Below are positions 28,811 through 37,566 of a DNA stretch of 64,000 bases, piece by piece. The first letter of the stretch is position 1. Each line of letters starts with the position of its first letter. The translations under genes were made by a program, and so were the position numbers. Under the pieces are notes generated by a model. That model was not told the origin of the DNA and did not search any database. It worked only from the letters and a program-made list of their open reading frames with translations. The DNA is taken from the NCBI GenBank assembly GCA_002835545.1, contig PIZK01000023.1, positions 110,801 to 174,800 of the forward strand, given 5' to 3'. The DNA comes from Alteromonadales bacterium alter-6D02 (GTDB taxonomy: Bacteria; Pseudomonadota; Gammaproteobacteria; Enterobacterales; Psychrobiaceae).

Positions 28811-30325
28811 TTAAGGCCGTCCTTTGAGCTCTGTCGACACATCAGGTATCAAGTTGATTAAATCAATCAGCGGTTGCGGATAAAAGAATAACCACAAACA
28901 GGCTGTAGTGGTGACAACAATTGCAATCAAACTTGGAAGGGGTGCTTCTTTAGTTTCTGACCATGACCAAGCTGGTTGATCGCCTGATGGCGTATTAAAA
29001 AAAGCTTTTATCGGAATAGGCAGCAAATAAGCGACATTGAGTAATGAGCTAATGGTCAGCACCACCACGATAATCATTTTATCCGCTTCTACTGCGCCAA
29101 CCATTAAATACCATTTGCTCCACGTGCCAGCCATGGGCGGCAAGCCAATAATACTCAGAGCTGCTATCGCAAAAGCAATCATAGTAATCGGCATTTTACG
29201 CCCTAGCCCTACCATTTCGCTGATATTTTTCTTATGGGCAGCAACCATAATGGCACCAGCGCAAAAGAACAGTGTAATTTTTCCAACCGCATGAGTTGCA
29301 ATATGCAAGCTTGCGCCAGCGGCAGCAACTGAGGAGGCAAGCAGTGCCCCCACCACAATATAACTTAATTGACTGACCGTTGAATAAGCCAATCGCGCTT
29401 TTAAGCTGTCTTTTGTCATCGCAACACAAGAGGAAAGGAGCACAGTCGCCGTCCCGATATAAAGCATCACATCGGTGGTTGCTATGTCACTTAAGTTGTC
29501 GATACCGAAGATGTAGATAACCACTTTTAGAATGCTAAAAACGCCCGCTTTAACCACGGCTACAGCGTGCAGCAGAGAGCTAGCAGGTGTAGGTGCGACC
29601 ATAGCCGCAGGTAACCAACGGTGAAACGGCATAAGCGCTGCTTTACCAATCCCATAACAAAATAACACCAGTAATAATGCAACCAAGCTATCAGAGTGGG
29701 CCTGTGTGAATACGCCACCTGGTGTAAAGTTCAAGGTACCTGCGCTAACCCAAGTGCCAAGAATGGCAAGCAAAAATAGTACGATTGAGGTACTGAGCAA
29801 CACGCCAAGATAAACTCGGCCACCGTGTTTGGCCTCTTTGGTTCCCGCGTGTGTCACTAAAGGGTACGTCGACAAGGTTAATAGTTCATAGAAAATAAAA
29901 AGCGTTAATAGGTTAGCGGAGAAACAAATCGCCATCACCGTGCTAATTGATAACGCAAAACAAAAGAAAAAACGTGTCTGATTCTCTTCGTTATGGCCTC
30001 GCATGTAGCCTATAGAATAGATAGTGGTAATTATCCAAAGAAAGCTCGCCACCAGCGCAAACAAAACCCCTAAAGGCTCCACTGAATAAGCAATCTCTAA
30101 TCCTGGAAACAAGGCAACCCAAGTGGTCTCCATGCTTAGTTTGCTAAACGTATTGTCCGTCACCGCTAACACTAGTGTAAACAGCACAACCGCGGTAATA
30201 ATCGAAACGCCTTCTCTGAGGTTTGGCTGCTGACTAAACAAAGCGATAAAAGCCGCGCCTATTAATGGCACTACAATAGTGAGGTTAATAAGTTGGGCTG
30301 GATCTAAGGTTGACCATATATTCAT
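28811..30325 (-). CDS. Mrp-like antiporter D-type subunit, second copy
   Basis: A 504-residue polytopic protein of the NuoM/N-MrpD family. Conserved membrane motifs include F-I-F-Y-E-L-L-T-L-S-T-Y (key Glu), K-A-A-L-M-P-F-H-R-W-L-P-A-A-M-V (Lys and helix-break) and H-A-V-A-V-V-K-A-G-V. It translocates cations or protons in the membrane arm. Its ATG overlaps the stop of the first D subunit as ATGA. The three D-type genes differ clearly in sequence and are not recent duplicates. Confidence 0.88.
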   Translation of the reverse strand: MNIWSTLDPAQLINLTIVVPLIGAAFIALFSQQPNLREGVSIITAVVLFTLVLAVTDNTFSKLSMETTWVALFPGLEIAYSVEPLGVLFALVASFLWIITTIYSIGYMRGHNEENQTRFFFCFALSISTVMAICFSANLLTLFIFYELLTLSTYPLVTHAGTKEAKHGGRVYLGVLLSTSIVLFLLAILGTWVSAGTLNFTPGGVFTQAHSDSLVALLLVLFCYGIGKAALMPFHRWLPAAMVAPTPASSLLHAVAVVKAGVFSILKVVIYIFGIDNLSDIATTDVMLYIGTATVLLSSCVAMTKDSLKARLAYSTVSQLSYIVVGALLASSVAAAGASLHIATHAVGKITLFFCAGAIMVAAHKKNISEMVGLGRKMPITMIAFAIAALSIIGLPPMAGTWSKWYLMVGAVEADKMIIVVVLTISSLLNVAYLLPIPIKAFFNTPSGDQPAWSWSETKEAPLPSLIAIVVTTTACLWLFFYPQPLIDLINLIPDVSTELKGRP

Positions 30326-31827
30326 TGCGCCGCCTCTATCTCTGTCATTGACTGTGTTAACAATTGAGCAGCCGTATCCGCCGCGCTCAATGTCAATGAC
30401 GTATCAATCCCGAAGTAGATATTTGCTATGACAAGCACCCACATCGGCACTAACATCAACATCGGCGCTTCTTTAATATCTTTGCCAGCGGTCAGTTCAG
30501 AAGGTTCCTTGAAGTAAGCGGCTTCCAAAATTCGACCTATATAAATAATGGCTAATAATGAACCAAGCAACACAAGCATCGCTATAACCCACTGCTGTTG
30601 CTCCAATGCCGCGGTAACCAAATACCATTTACTAACAAAACCAGCGGTCAGTGGCACGCCAATAATGCTTAAACCTGCGATGGTAAAGGCGGCCATCGTC
30701 AATGGCATCTGCTTACCTAGTCCTTGAAATGCTTTGATATCAACAGAGCCAGTGCGTAACAACACGGCACCAACCGCCATAAACAGTGCCCCTTTCATTA
30801 ATGCGTGATTGAATATGTGTAATAAACCAGCCATCAGACCGACACTGCTCACCAAACTAATACCGAGGATCATATAGCCAATTTGTGCAACGCTACTGTA
30901 GGCCAGCACCGTTTTGACATTGCTTTGTACGGTGGCCATAAATGAGCACTTGAAAATTGCGACGATAGCCAAAGCCAGCAAAAGAATGTCCATACTCATG
31001 GTATGAAATACGAACTCGGCTCCATAAATAGTAAAAATAAAACGCACCATCACATACACAGCCACCTTAGTTGCGGTACTCGCCAAGAAAGCACTGACAG
31101 CCGACGGAGCATGTGTATAAGCAGGTGGTAGCCACATATGCAGAGGGAATAACGCTAACTTAATACTCACGCCTACCAAGATAAAGGCTAAACCAGTTTT
31201 CAAGGTACGATTGCCATTAAATTCAGCGATACGATCCGCTAGGTCAATCATGTTTAACGTGCCCGTTTTCATATACAACATACCGACACCAATAAGAATG
31301 AACGTCGCCCCTATGGTTCCCATCACCAGGTAACGGAAAGCAGCCGTTAGACAGCGCTTATCAGAGCCCAAACTAACCAAGGTGTATGTTGCTAAGGAAG
31401 ATATCTCTAAAAAAACGAACAGGTTAAACGCATCACCGGTGCTTAAAATTCCTGACAGTCCAGTTAAACAGAGTAAATGTGCGGTATAAAAAAGCGTATG
31501 CTGGCTTGGGTCTACTTCCTTGGCGATACTCTCTTTTGCATACACCAAGACCAAGGTAGAAATGCCAGTGACGGCACTCAAAATCATCGCACTTGCGGTA
31601 TCAATTCGAATCTCGATACCCCAAGGGGGCTGCCAACCACCAATGGCATAACTCAACACGCCTTGTTCAAGTGTTGTTAATAACACATCCACCGAGATAA
31701 CGAAGCTCAACGCACTGACCAAAGTAGCAAGTAGCCACGCTAAATGACTTCTACCTAGCAATATGCATAAGGGAGCTGCCATTAGTGGAAGAATAATAGG
31801 TAAAACAGGCAGGTGCTGTGCAAACAT
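30322..31827 (-). CDS. Mrp-like antiporter D-type subunit, first copy (closest to MrpD)
   Basis: 501 residues and about 14 TM helices. F-V-F-L-E-I-S-S-L-A-T-Y carries the conserved Glu; K-L-A-L-F-P-L-H-M-W-L-P-P-A-Y-T-H-A-P-S-A-V-S is the antiporter signature with Lys and the broken helix. H-A-L-M-K-G-A-L-F also fits. It directly follows mrpC (TGATG, one base shared), the usual mrpC-mrpD order, so this is the best MrpD candidate. The ATG at 31827 is preferred to the preceding TTG. Confidence 0.9.
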   Translation of the reverse strand: MFAQHLPVLPIILPLMAAPLCILLGRSHLAWLLATLVSALSFVISVDVLLTTLEQGVLSYAIGGWQPPWGIEIRIDTASAMILSAVTGISTLVLVYAKESIAKEVDPSQHTLFYTAHLLCLTGLSGILSTGDAFNLFVFLEISSLATYTLVSLGSDKRCLTAAFRYLVMGTIGATFILIGVGMLYMKTGTLNMIDLADRIAEFNGNRTLKTGLAFILVGVSIKLALFPLHMWLPPAYTHAPSAVSAFLASTATKVAVYVMVRFIFTIYGAEFVFHTMSMDILLLALAIVAIFKCSFMATVQSNVKTVLAYSSVAQIGYMILGISLVSSVGLMAGLLHIFNHALMKGALFMAVGAVLLRTGSVDIKAFQGLGKQMPLTMAAFTIAGLSIIGVPLTAGFVSKWYLVTAALEQQQWVIAMLVLLGSLLAIIYIGRILEAAYFKEPSELTAGKDIKEAPMLMLVPMWVLVIANIYFGIDTSLTLSAADTAAQLLTQSMTEIEAAQ

Positions 31828-32183
31828 CAAATGAGATCTTCCTTATCTTCAAATTCATTTTCTTCAACCGTGCCATAAGCTCGTTTAATTCTCACGACAA
31901 GCGCCAAACCGACGGCAGTTGTGGCAACACCGACAACAATTGCCGTAAGAATTAACACATGTGGCAACGGGTTAGAGTAAGTGGTGATACCTTCCGCCGC
32001 TATGGGCGCACTGCCGCCATTTACTTTACCAATGGAAATGTACATCATGAAAACGGAGGTTTGAAAAATATTCAACCCCACAATTTTTTTCACTAAATTA
32101 TTAGCTGCAATAACGACGTAAAAGCCCATCATCATCAGCAGCACTACAATCCAATAGTTATAATGGTCTACAATAAAGCTCAT
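31827..32183 (-). CDS. mrpC: Mrp antiporter subunit C (NuoK-like)
   Basis: 118 residues with three TM helices, homologous to NuoK: N-terminal Y-W-I-V-V-L-L-M-M-M-G-F-Y, central V-G-L-N-I-F-Q-T-S-V-F and L-P-H-V-L-I-L-T-A-I-V-V-G-V-A-T-T-A-V-G. The charged C-terminal tail ends E-E-N-E-F-E-D-K-E-D. It overlaps the upstream gene by ATGA and mrpD by TGATG. Confidence 0.9.
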   Translation of the reverse strand: MSFIVDHYNYWIVVLLMMMGFYVVIAANNLVKKIVGLNIFQTSVFMMYISIGKVNGGSAPIAAEGITTYSNPLPHVLILTAIVVGVATTAVGLALVVRIKRAYGTVEENEFEDKEDLI

Positions 32184-33157
32184 TGAATATTCTTTCTTTC
32201 AGTTTGCCCTGCAAAGGCATAAAAAATACACAGCATTGCTGCAAAGACAGTAATACCGACCCCAAGCTCAATGGCGATAATGCCAATGTGTTGCCCCGCT
32301 ACCGGATCTTCTGCCAGCACCGAGTAATCTAAAAAATTTGCGGATAAAAACAGACTAACTACACCCGTTCCAGCATAGATAAGCACACCCAATGCGGCGA
32401 GTGCTTTCAATACACGTGGCGGAACAACATGAGTTGCCATCGGCAAACCAAAGACCAAGGCGTATAAAATGAGCGCTGCAGCCGCGATGACACCAGCCTG
32501 AAAACCTCCACCGGGCCCATAATCACCATGAAACTGAACGTATAGCGCAAAGAGAACAATTAATGGAATGATCATCTTGGCGACAACACGAAGTACTAGA
32601 TGAGACTTCAAGCCTGATTGAATGGTTGCCCTATCGCGTTTAGGTAACCCCAACAAGCTTAAGACACCGATGGCTGCTGCGAAGACTACTGCCGTTTCGC
32701 CTAATGTATCAAAGGCTCGATAGCTTGCTAGGACAGAGGTCACCATGTTCGGAATACCAATTTCTTGTGGTGAATCTTCAATATACCTTGGTGCCACGTG
32801 TTGATGCGCTGGATTGTCGGGATCACCAAATAGCGGCATATCCAAGGTGCCATATATCAATGCTGCACCCGTCACACACACCACCAATAGCGGCAGTATG
32901 GTTTTGTGGCTACTCGCTTTTTCTTTGCGACCAGTTAACGCCAGCGTACCCAACATTAGCACCGTTGAAATACCAGCGCCCACAGCCGCCTCGGTAAACG
33001 CGACATCAACCGCATCGAGATTGACAAAAATTAAAGCCGATAAAAAACTGTAGATACCAAAGAGCATCACAACAGTGAATAAGTCTTTGATAAAAATAAT
33101 GTTAAATGCGGTTATTGCAAGCATCCCCAGTAAAACTAAGTCAATAATCTCTGCCAT
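32180..33157 (-). CDS. Fusion of MrpA C-terminal domain (DUF4040/MbhE-like) with MrpB
   Basis: 325 residues. Residues about 1-75 are a DUF4040 (MbhD-like) three-helix unit (F-T-E-A-A-V-G-A-G-I-S-T). Residues about 140-170 match the end of MrpA/MbhE (Y-R-A-F-D-T-L-G-E-T-A-V-V-F-A-A). Residues about 185-320 are MrpB (H-G-D-Y-G-P-G-G-G-F-Q-A-G-V, D-Y-S-V-L-A, I-A-I-E-L-G-V-G-I). The large NuoL-like part of MrpA is absent, replaced in the operon by extra D-type subunits. Overlaps: one base with mrpG, four with mrpC. Confidence 0.85.
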   Translation of the reverse strand: MAEIIDLVLLGMLAITAFNIIFIKDLFTVVMLFGIYSFLSALIFVNLDAVDVAFTEAAVGAGISTVLMLGTLALTGRKEKASSHKTILPLLVVCVTGAALIYGTLDMPLFGDPDNPAHQHVAPRYIEDSPQEIGIPNMVTSVLASYRAFDTLGETAVVFAAAIGVLSLLGLPKRDRATIQSGLKSHLVLRVVAKMIIPLIVLFALYVQFHGDYGPGGGFQAGVIAAAALILYALVFGLPMATHVVPPRVLKALAALGVLIYAGTGVVSLFLSANFLDYSVLAEDPVAGQHIGIIAIELGVGITVFAAMLCIFYAFAGQTERKNIQ

Positions 33158-33480
33158 CAGTCATCACCTACTTTTTTGTCACTACGAGTTTCAGCAAGTG
33201 TTAATAGCCCACCGTGCCGTGCCGATTTGGCTAACGCATGTGAGGCGGTTGGGCTGGTTAGTAGCATAAAAATAAGAATAAATAGGAGTTTTACAGCGAC
33301 CAAATCAAAGTCGGTACGTAAGATAAGACCAAATATTATTAAGATGGTAGAAATTGAATCAGTGACACTGGCCGCATGAACGCGGGTAAAAAAGTCAGGA
33401 AACTTAAATATGCCAACGGCTCCTGTTAGACTGAAAAAGGCACCTACAATAAGAAAAACTGAGCTGATTATCTCTATCAT
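33157..33480 (-). CDS. mrpG: Mrp antiporter subunit G
   Basis: 107 residues with three TM helices. The family pattern G-A-V-G-I-F-K-F-P-D-F-F-T-R-V-H-A-A-S-V-T-D-S appears at about 21-43, with L-L-T-S-P-T-A-S-H-A-L-A at about 76-87 and a charged C-terminus. It follows mrpF by 5 bp. Part of the membrane antiporter complex. Confidence 0.9.
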   Translation of the reverse strand: MIEIISSVFLIVGAFFSLTGAVGIFKFPDFFTRVHAASVTDSISTILIIFGLILRTDFDLVAVKLLFILIFMLLTSPTASHALAKSARHGGLLTLAETRSDKKVGDD

Positions 33481-33485
33481 AGCGC

Positions 33486-33770
33486 TTATTTCTCCTGCTC
33501 TTGGTTTTCATCACCGGCGGTGTACTCAAAAAAGCGCAGCACGGCAATCATGCCTAAAAAGTTGATGAGCGCGTACACTATCGCAATATCAAGAAAATCA
33601 GGACGACCACTCAAAAAGCCCATTAAAGCAATAAATAGCGCTGTTTTGGTACCAAACATATTCACGCCCAATATGCGGTCGTATACAGTATCAGCTTTTA
33701 GCGCTCGTGCTAAAGCTAGTGCCATCACCGAAAGTATTGCTATACAAGTTGCTGAGAGGACAAGCATCAT
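33486..33770 (-). CDS. mrpF: Mrp antiporter subunit F
   Basis: 94 residues with three TM helices. D-T-V-Y-D-R-I-L-G-V-N-M-F-G-T-K at about 27-42 and the D-I-A-I-V-Y-A-L-I-N-F segment are the MrpF signature, with a charged tail E-N-Q-E-Q-E-K. The start overlaps the mrpE stop in ATGA. Confidence 0.9.
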   Translation of the reverse strand: MMLVLSATCIAILSVMALALARALKADTVYDRILGVNMFGTKTALFIALMGFLSGRPDFLDIAIVYALINFLGMIAVLRFFEYTAGDENQEQEK

Positions 33771-34261
33771 GACACTCCTTTGTTCTCGCCAGGGACTTTA
33801 TCCGCCATGTCACCTCGCTTAAGTGAATGTAGCGATTCCTCGTTTAACGCATGGATGGTGACATTTTCATTATCGATATCAATACACAAGGTCCCTGGGG
33901 TTAAGGTAATCGAATTGGCGTATAAGACTCGACTTTTTTTTGGCACTTTGTTCACTGGCAGTTTGCCGATGGTGGGCTTAAGTTCTTTCCTGCTCCCCCA
34001 AACCAGCCGGGTAACAGTTAAACTAGATAAGACAACTTGACCTAATAACCACATGGTGTAACGAATAAAAGAGAGATTTAAGGCAAGCTTTTGAATTTCT
34101 GCGTCCGTGTTGTTCATCCGATGAAGTAACCAAAGCACTAAAGCAACAGATATAATGCCGAAAGCCAGTAATAACACCCCGAAAAACCCTGATAAAAGTA
34201 GCCAAAACCCAGAGAGTATTATTGCCCAAACTGATAAATAACGTATATTTTTTCTATTCAT
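33767..34261 (-). CDS. mrpE: Mrp antiporter subunit E
   Basis: 164 residues from the ATG at 34261, preferred to an upstream TTG at 34288. Two TM segments lie near the N-terminus (about 6-40), followed by a cytoplasmic domain with N-S-I-T-L-T-P-G-T-L-C-I-D-I, the MrpE signature. It is the first membrane subunit gene of the operon, 61 bp after the universal-stress gene. Confidence 0.88.
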   Translation of the reverse strand: MNRKNIRYLSVWAIILSGFWLLLSGFFGVLLLAFGIISVALVLWLLHRMNNTDAEIQKLALNLSFIRYTMWLLGQVVLSSLTVTRLVWGSRKELKPTIGKLPVNKVPKKSRVLYANSITLTPGTLCIDIDNENVTIHALNEESLHSLKRGDMADKVPGENKGVS

Positions 34262-34322
34262 CACCAACCCAGCTATGCCCTTACTCAATTAAGTATACAA
34301 CTTTCACCAGCTCAAATATAAA

Positions 34323-35186
34323 TCACACGTTAAGCTCAATCACCAAAGAGTCTGTTCGTAAGTTGTGCATTGTTTTTTCGGCCACATTACCGAGGAGTTT
34401 GCCCGTGATGCCTGTTCGGCCTGTACTGCCCATGATCACTAACTCGGCTTTGAGTTCATTGGCACAATGAGGAATGCTCCGCTCTGGCGTGCCAGCAGTA
34501 ACAAGAGTCTTAACATTAGGTAGGTCATACTCATTGAGTAAGGTAGCTAGTTTGGCTTCACCTTCAGCCCGATGCTCATCGGCATACTCTTTGACATCGA
34601 TAATGTCGAGCTCTCTTAGAATGTTGGAGACAGGCAGGCAATAGACAATATGAATTTCACAATCGAAGGTTTCAGCCCATCTTTTAGTCCATTTTAAGAT
34701 GCCGTCGTTTAACTTTCTGTGTTCATCATCTTTAGCGTTCGGATCAAGAGCAGCCAAAACAGCGTGTTTTTTTCGCCAGTGCTTCTCACTCGCGATAAGA
34801 ACTGGGATGTTGAGTTGTCGGATTAATTCCCAGTCACAAGGGGTATGGAATAAGGTTTCTGAGCGGTGACCTGCTTTTAGGACTATATCAAAGTCTTTGT
34901 CTTGGCAGTAATCTACAACCCACTTTGCAATATCACTGGCTACCACGACTTGTGTACGTATAGTGTCCTTCTGCTGGTAGTCTTTGAACACACTTGCAAC
35001 ATAATCTGATAAATGAGCAGATTCCTTTTCGAGTTCGGCCTCACTCAGCACCTCCTCTTCATTGCAACGGATAAACCGAACGACATCAATTTCGTCTCCC
35101 AAAGGAGCCGCAATATCATGCGCTTTCTTAATTGAGCAATTCTCAGTATCGTGTACATCTGTGATTACCAGAATAGACTTAGTCAT
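34323..35186 (-). CDS. Tandem universal stress protein (two UspA domains)
   Basis: A 287-residue soluble protein, UspE-like in architecture. The first domain starts K-S-I-L-V-I-T-D-V-H-D and lacks an obvious ATP loop; the second (about 145-287) ends with G-S-T-G-R-T-G-I-T-G-K-L-L-G-N-V-A-E, which fits the ATP-binding G-2x-G-9x-G(S/T) motif. GGGGAAGG lies 2-3 nt before the ATG, strong but close. It leads the Mrp-like operon on the same strand, which suggests nucleotide- or stress-dependent control of ion transport; that is inference. Confidence 0.85.
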   Translation of the reverse strand: MTKSILVITDVHDTENCSIKKAHDIAAPLGDEIDVVRFIRCNEEEVLSEAELEKESAHLSDYVASVFKDYQQKDTIRTQVVVASDIAKWVVDYCQDKDFDIVLKAGHRSETLFHTPCDWELIRQLNIPVLIASEKHWRKKHAVLAALDPNAKDDEHRKLNDGILKWTKRWAETFDCEIHIVYCLPVSNILRELDIIDVKEYADEHRAEGEAKLATLLNEYDLPNVKTLVTAGTPERSIPHCANELKAELVIMGSTGRTGITGKLLGNVAEKTMHNLRTDSLVIELNV

Positions 35187-35780
35187 AACCTTCCCCGTAG
35201 TTGAACACTCTATCTAACTTATCGGCTAAAAATTAGATAGTCAAGCGGTGTTCCACGAGTTAAATTTTGCAAGGGTAATTAAAATTTTATCGACACAGCA
35301 ATGAGATACTTAGCAGCAGAGCTAATGACTTCTACTATGATAAGCTACTGAAGAGGTTTTAACAGGCAAGAAAACTCTCTGTAAGTGCAACCATAAACTC
35401 ATATCAACAGCGTAAATAATCAGATTGGCTTGCCATACTTAGACGCTAGATTATCTTATAACAAGAACGAACAGTAAAAGAGCAAGGAATAAACCAAAAT
35501 ACACTAATGAGATCATTAGCTGTTAGATGGACTAAAGTGTACTGTAGCGGTCCAGCTCAAGACTTGTGGACATTAGTGAATAGTAAATATGTAATACCTA
35601 AATAAAGCAGCACAACTCGTGATTTTACTCCCTGCTTATTAATTAGTTGCATCATTAGTTTTAATGGTGCGAACAAGGATACCCGATAAATGTCTTGTGT
35701 CCCTGTTGTGTAAACAGGGACTGGTGAAACCGGCCGTAGTAAAACCACAAAAAGTGCGCTTCAATTCGTATTAGAGAGGG
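35187..35780. other. Intergenic region of 594 bp
   Basis: No supported gene. A perfect hairpin, GTCCCTGTT (35699-35707) with AACAGGGAC (35713-35721) around GTGTA, is present without a T-run. A 63-codon frame across it lacks a ribosome site and looks spurious. The usp promoter must lie at the left end. Confidence 0.4.
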
Positions 35781-36257
35781 TTAGCTGCCACGTTTAATTA
35801 CATAGCCTGTTGCATAAATAATATCGTCCCCTGTACACTGATTGTTTGCAATAGGCTTTCTTTTCGAGCAATGCCCATCCCCAGTTTCTAAGCAAAATTG
35901 AAATTGAGAATTGGTTTTAATAGGTACTTGAGTAATGCCTTTAGCTAATTCAGACCACTTCCATCTTTTTACATTGAGCTTTGCTTGTTTGGCAAAATAT
36001 TTACTCGTTGATGAAACTACTTTGATATCTTTAATTTCGTTATCAGGCGTAATAACATACTCAACGGATGCACAACCTTCTTTTCTTGCTCTTGCCTCTT
36101 CAATTGGGTATAGCGGAGGAAAGCGCTCTAAATTCGCCCATTTCTTTGAAAGCAATTCAGCTTCGGTTAATTGTAAACTTTGAAACTGTTCAGTGGGTGT
36201 CGTGTTACAACCCGCTAAAGTAAGTGCCCCTACAATCCCTAAAATATATCGATTCAT
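35781..36257 (-). CDS. TonB C-terminal-like lipoprotein
   Basis: 158 residues. I use the ATG at 36257, preceded by AAGGAA, giving the signal M-N-R-Y-I-L-G-I-V-G-A-L-T-L-A-G-C with a lipobox (L-A-G-C, Cys17). Residues about 35-125 have the TonB-C/energy-transducer pattern (F-P-P-L-Y-P ... G-C-A-S-V-E-Y-V-I-T-P-D-N-E-I-K-D-I-K-V-V-S-S), a fold shared by proteins not involved in TonB energy coupling. Two pairs of Cys near the C-terminus may form disulfides. No ExbB/D genes are near. Function unknown. Confidence 0.7.
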   Translation of the reverse strand: MNRYILGIVGALTLAGCNTTPTEQFQSLQLTEAELLSKKWANLERFPPLYPIEEARARKEGCASVEYVITPDNEIKDIKVVSSTSKYFAKQAKLNVKRWKWSELAKGITQVPIKTNSQFQFCLETGDGHCSKRKPIANNQCTGDDIIYATGYVIKRGS

Positions 36258-36808
36258 ACCAAATTCCTTTTCATTCACCTAACAACATGTTAGCTGTTGA
36301 TTTTAAATACAAAGTACTTAAATAGTCAAGCGCCATCTCATGTTATAAACCAAGCACAATAAGTTCGATTAACTGCAACTCCAGCTAAACTCCCTACAAG
36401 AGAGTTATTTTTAACAGTTAACGCGTATTAATCGGCCCCTTACCAAACACGATTAAACTGAATAATTCAAACAGTCAATTTAGCATAAAAACTCAGTGCC
36501 AAAGAAACCGATAGCGCTATAAACCCTATTGAAAACGTACCTACGAAACATTAATAAGGTAAGCGTTACTTAACCATCGCTTAAAGAAGCGTGATAATAT
36601 TTTGCGACTACAACGACAAATATGAAAGAAGGCAGTGTTGTGGGTGTGTATAAAGGTTTTGTTAAATAGGTATCTATGCTGTGGTAACGCTGCTTGTGTT
36701 ATGATTTTGTATCGAAAACAGACAAGCCATTGCGAGTGGCTAGTTGACTATCAAACTGATAAAGCAATGAGCTAAATACTCGTACCCTCGATACGACTAC
36801 TTAAGCAA
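36258..36808. other. Intergenic region of about 550 bp
   Basis: No supported gene. It is AT-rich, with a 7-bp stem AGCCATT (36725-36731)/AGTGGCT (36735-36741) about 70 bp beyond the zapC stop, which may belong to a zapC terminator. The lipoprotein promoter lies at the left end. Confidence 0.35.
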
Positions 36809-37348
36809 TTAAGCAGCGCTTTCTTTAGCTAGTTGTTGTATTTTAATTGGCATCAAGCGATCATTCATCACTCGAATCAAATCAAATTGATTGAGAACTT
36901 TCCGCTCGTCCAATTGATGCTCACGTTCAATGAGTAATAACGTTGACGCACTACTATTACTCTCAACAATCACATAATGGCGAGTTTCATGAGCACTCTG
37001 TAAATGAACAACTTTTCCAGGTTGGGCACTTGATACACCTGCGGCAATCGAAAAGAACCAACTTTTGGGCATTAAGGGCTTATAAAAAGCTTTAGCTGTC
37101 AATGCATTAAGGGCGATTTGATAGATAAAATCGCTAGGAATTTCTAATTGTTGTTCAATTTTCTCGACAAACAAATAAAAATCTTCAGTATGGTCAATTG
37201 AAAATCCTTGGGTCATGAAAGCATCGTTCACTAACTCATTCTTTTTGAATGCAGAAACAAAAAGCATTTCTGAACCCATATCAAGGGTTAGCCGATTCTT
37301 GTCTTGGCAAAAGTTCCATTGCCAGTCTCTACTAGGTTTAATTAGCAC
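36809..37348 (-). CDS. zapC: Cell division protein ZapC
   Basis: 179 residues, the family length. Recognised by the N-terminal I-K-P-S-R-D-W-Q-W, L-D-M-G-S-E-M-L-F, M-P-K-S-W-F-F and the C-terminal V-M-N-D-R-L-M-P. ZapC stabilises FtsZ protofilament bundles at the Z ring. It lies just downstream of pyrD on the same strand, as in E. coli. A cytosolic, non-enzymatic protein. Confidence 0.92.
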   Translation of the reverse strand: MLIKPSRDWQWNFCQDKNRLTLDMGSEMLFVSAFKKNELVNDAFMTQGFSIDHTEDFYLFVEKIEQQLEIPSDFIYQIALNALTAKAFYKPLMPKSWFFSIAAGVSSAQPGKVVHLQSAHETRHYVIVESNSSASTLLLIEREHQLDERKVLNQFDLIRVMNDRLMPIKIQQLAKESAA

Positions 37349-37545
37349 GGGATGACCTATTTAAGCTGTTTATTTAAGGTTAATCAAAGTCTTTTAACAA
37401 CCTTAATCGCAGCTTTTAGTTAATTGCTGTTATATAACATTTAATTATAAAGAATAATACCTCCTAAAATAAGAGGTATTTGTAAAAATATCAACCAATT
37501 TGTTCAATTAATTATCATTTAACAACAATTAGTTAGCGATCGATT

Positions 37546-37566
37546 AAAGGATCATAACGATCCTTT
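37546..37566 (-). terminator. Hairpin directly after pyrD
   Basis: AAAGGATC (37546-37553) and GATCCTTT (37559-37566) form an 8-bp stem ending one base before the pyrD stop codon. The T-run beyond it is short, so readthrough to zapC is possible. Confidence 0.5.

Noticed and set aside
35557..35748. 63-codon minus-strand frame across the 35.7-kb hairpin
   Set aside because: Its coding content is dictated by the inverted repeat; no support for expression.
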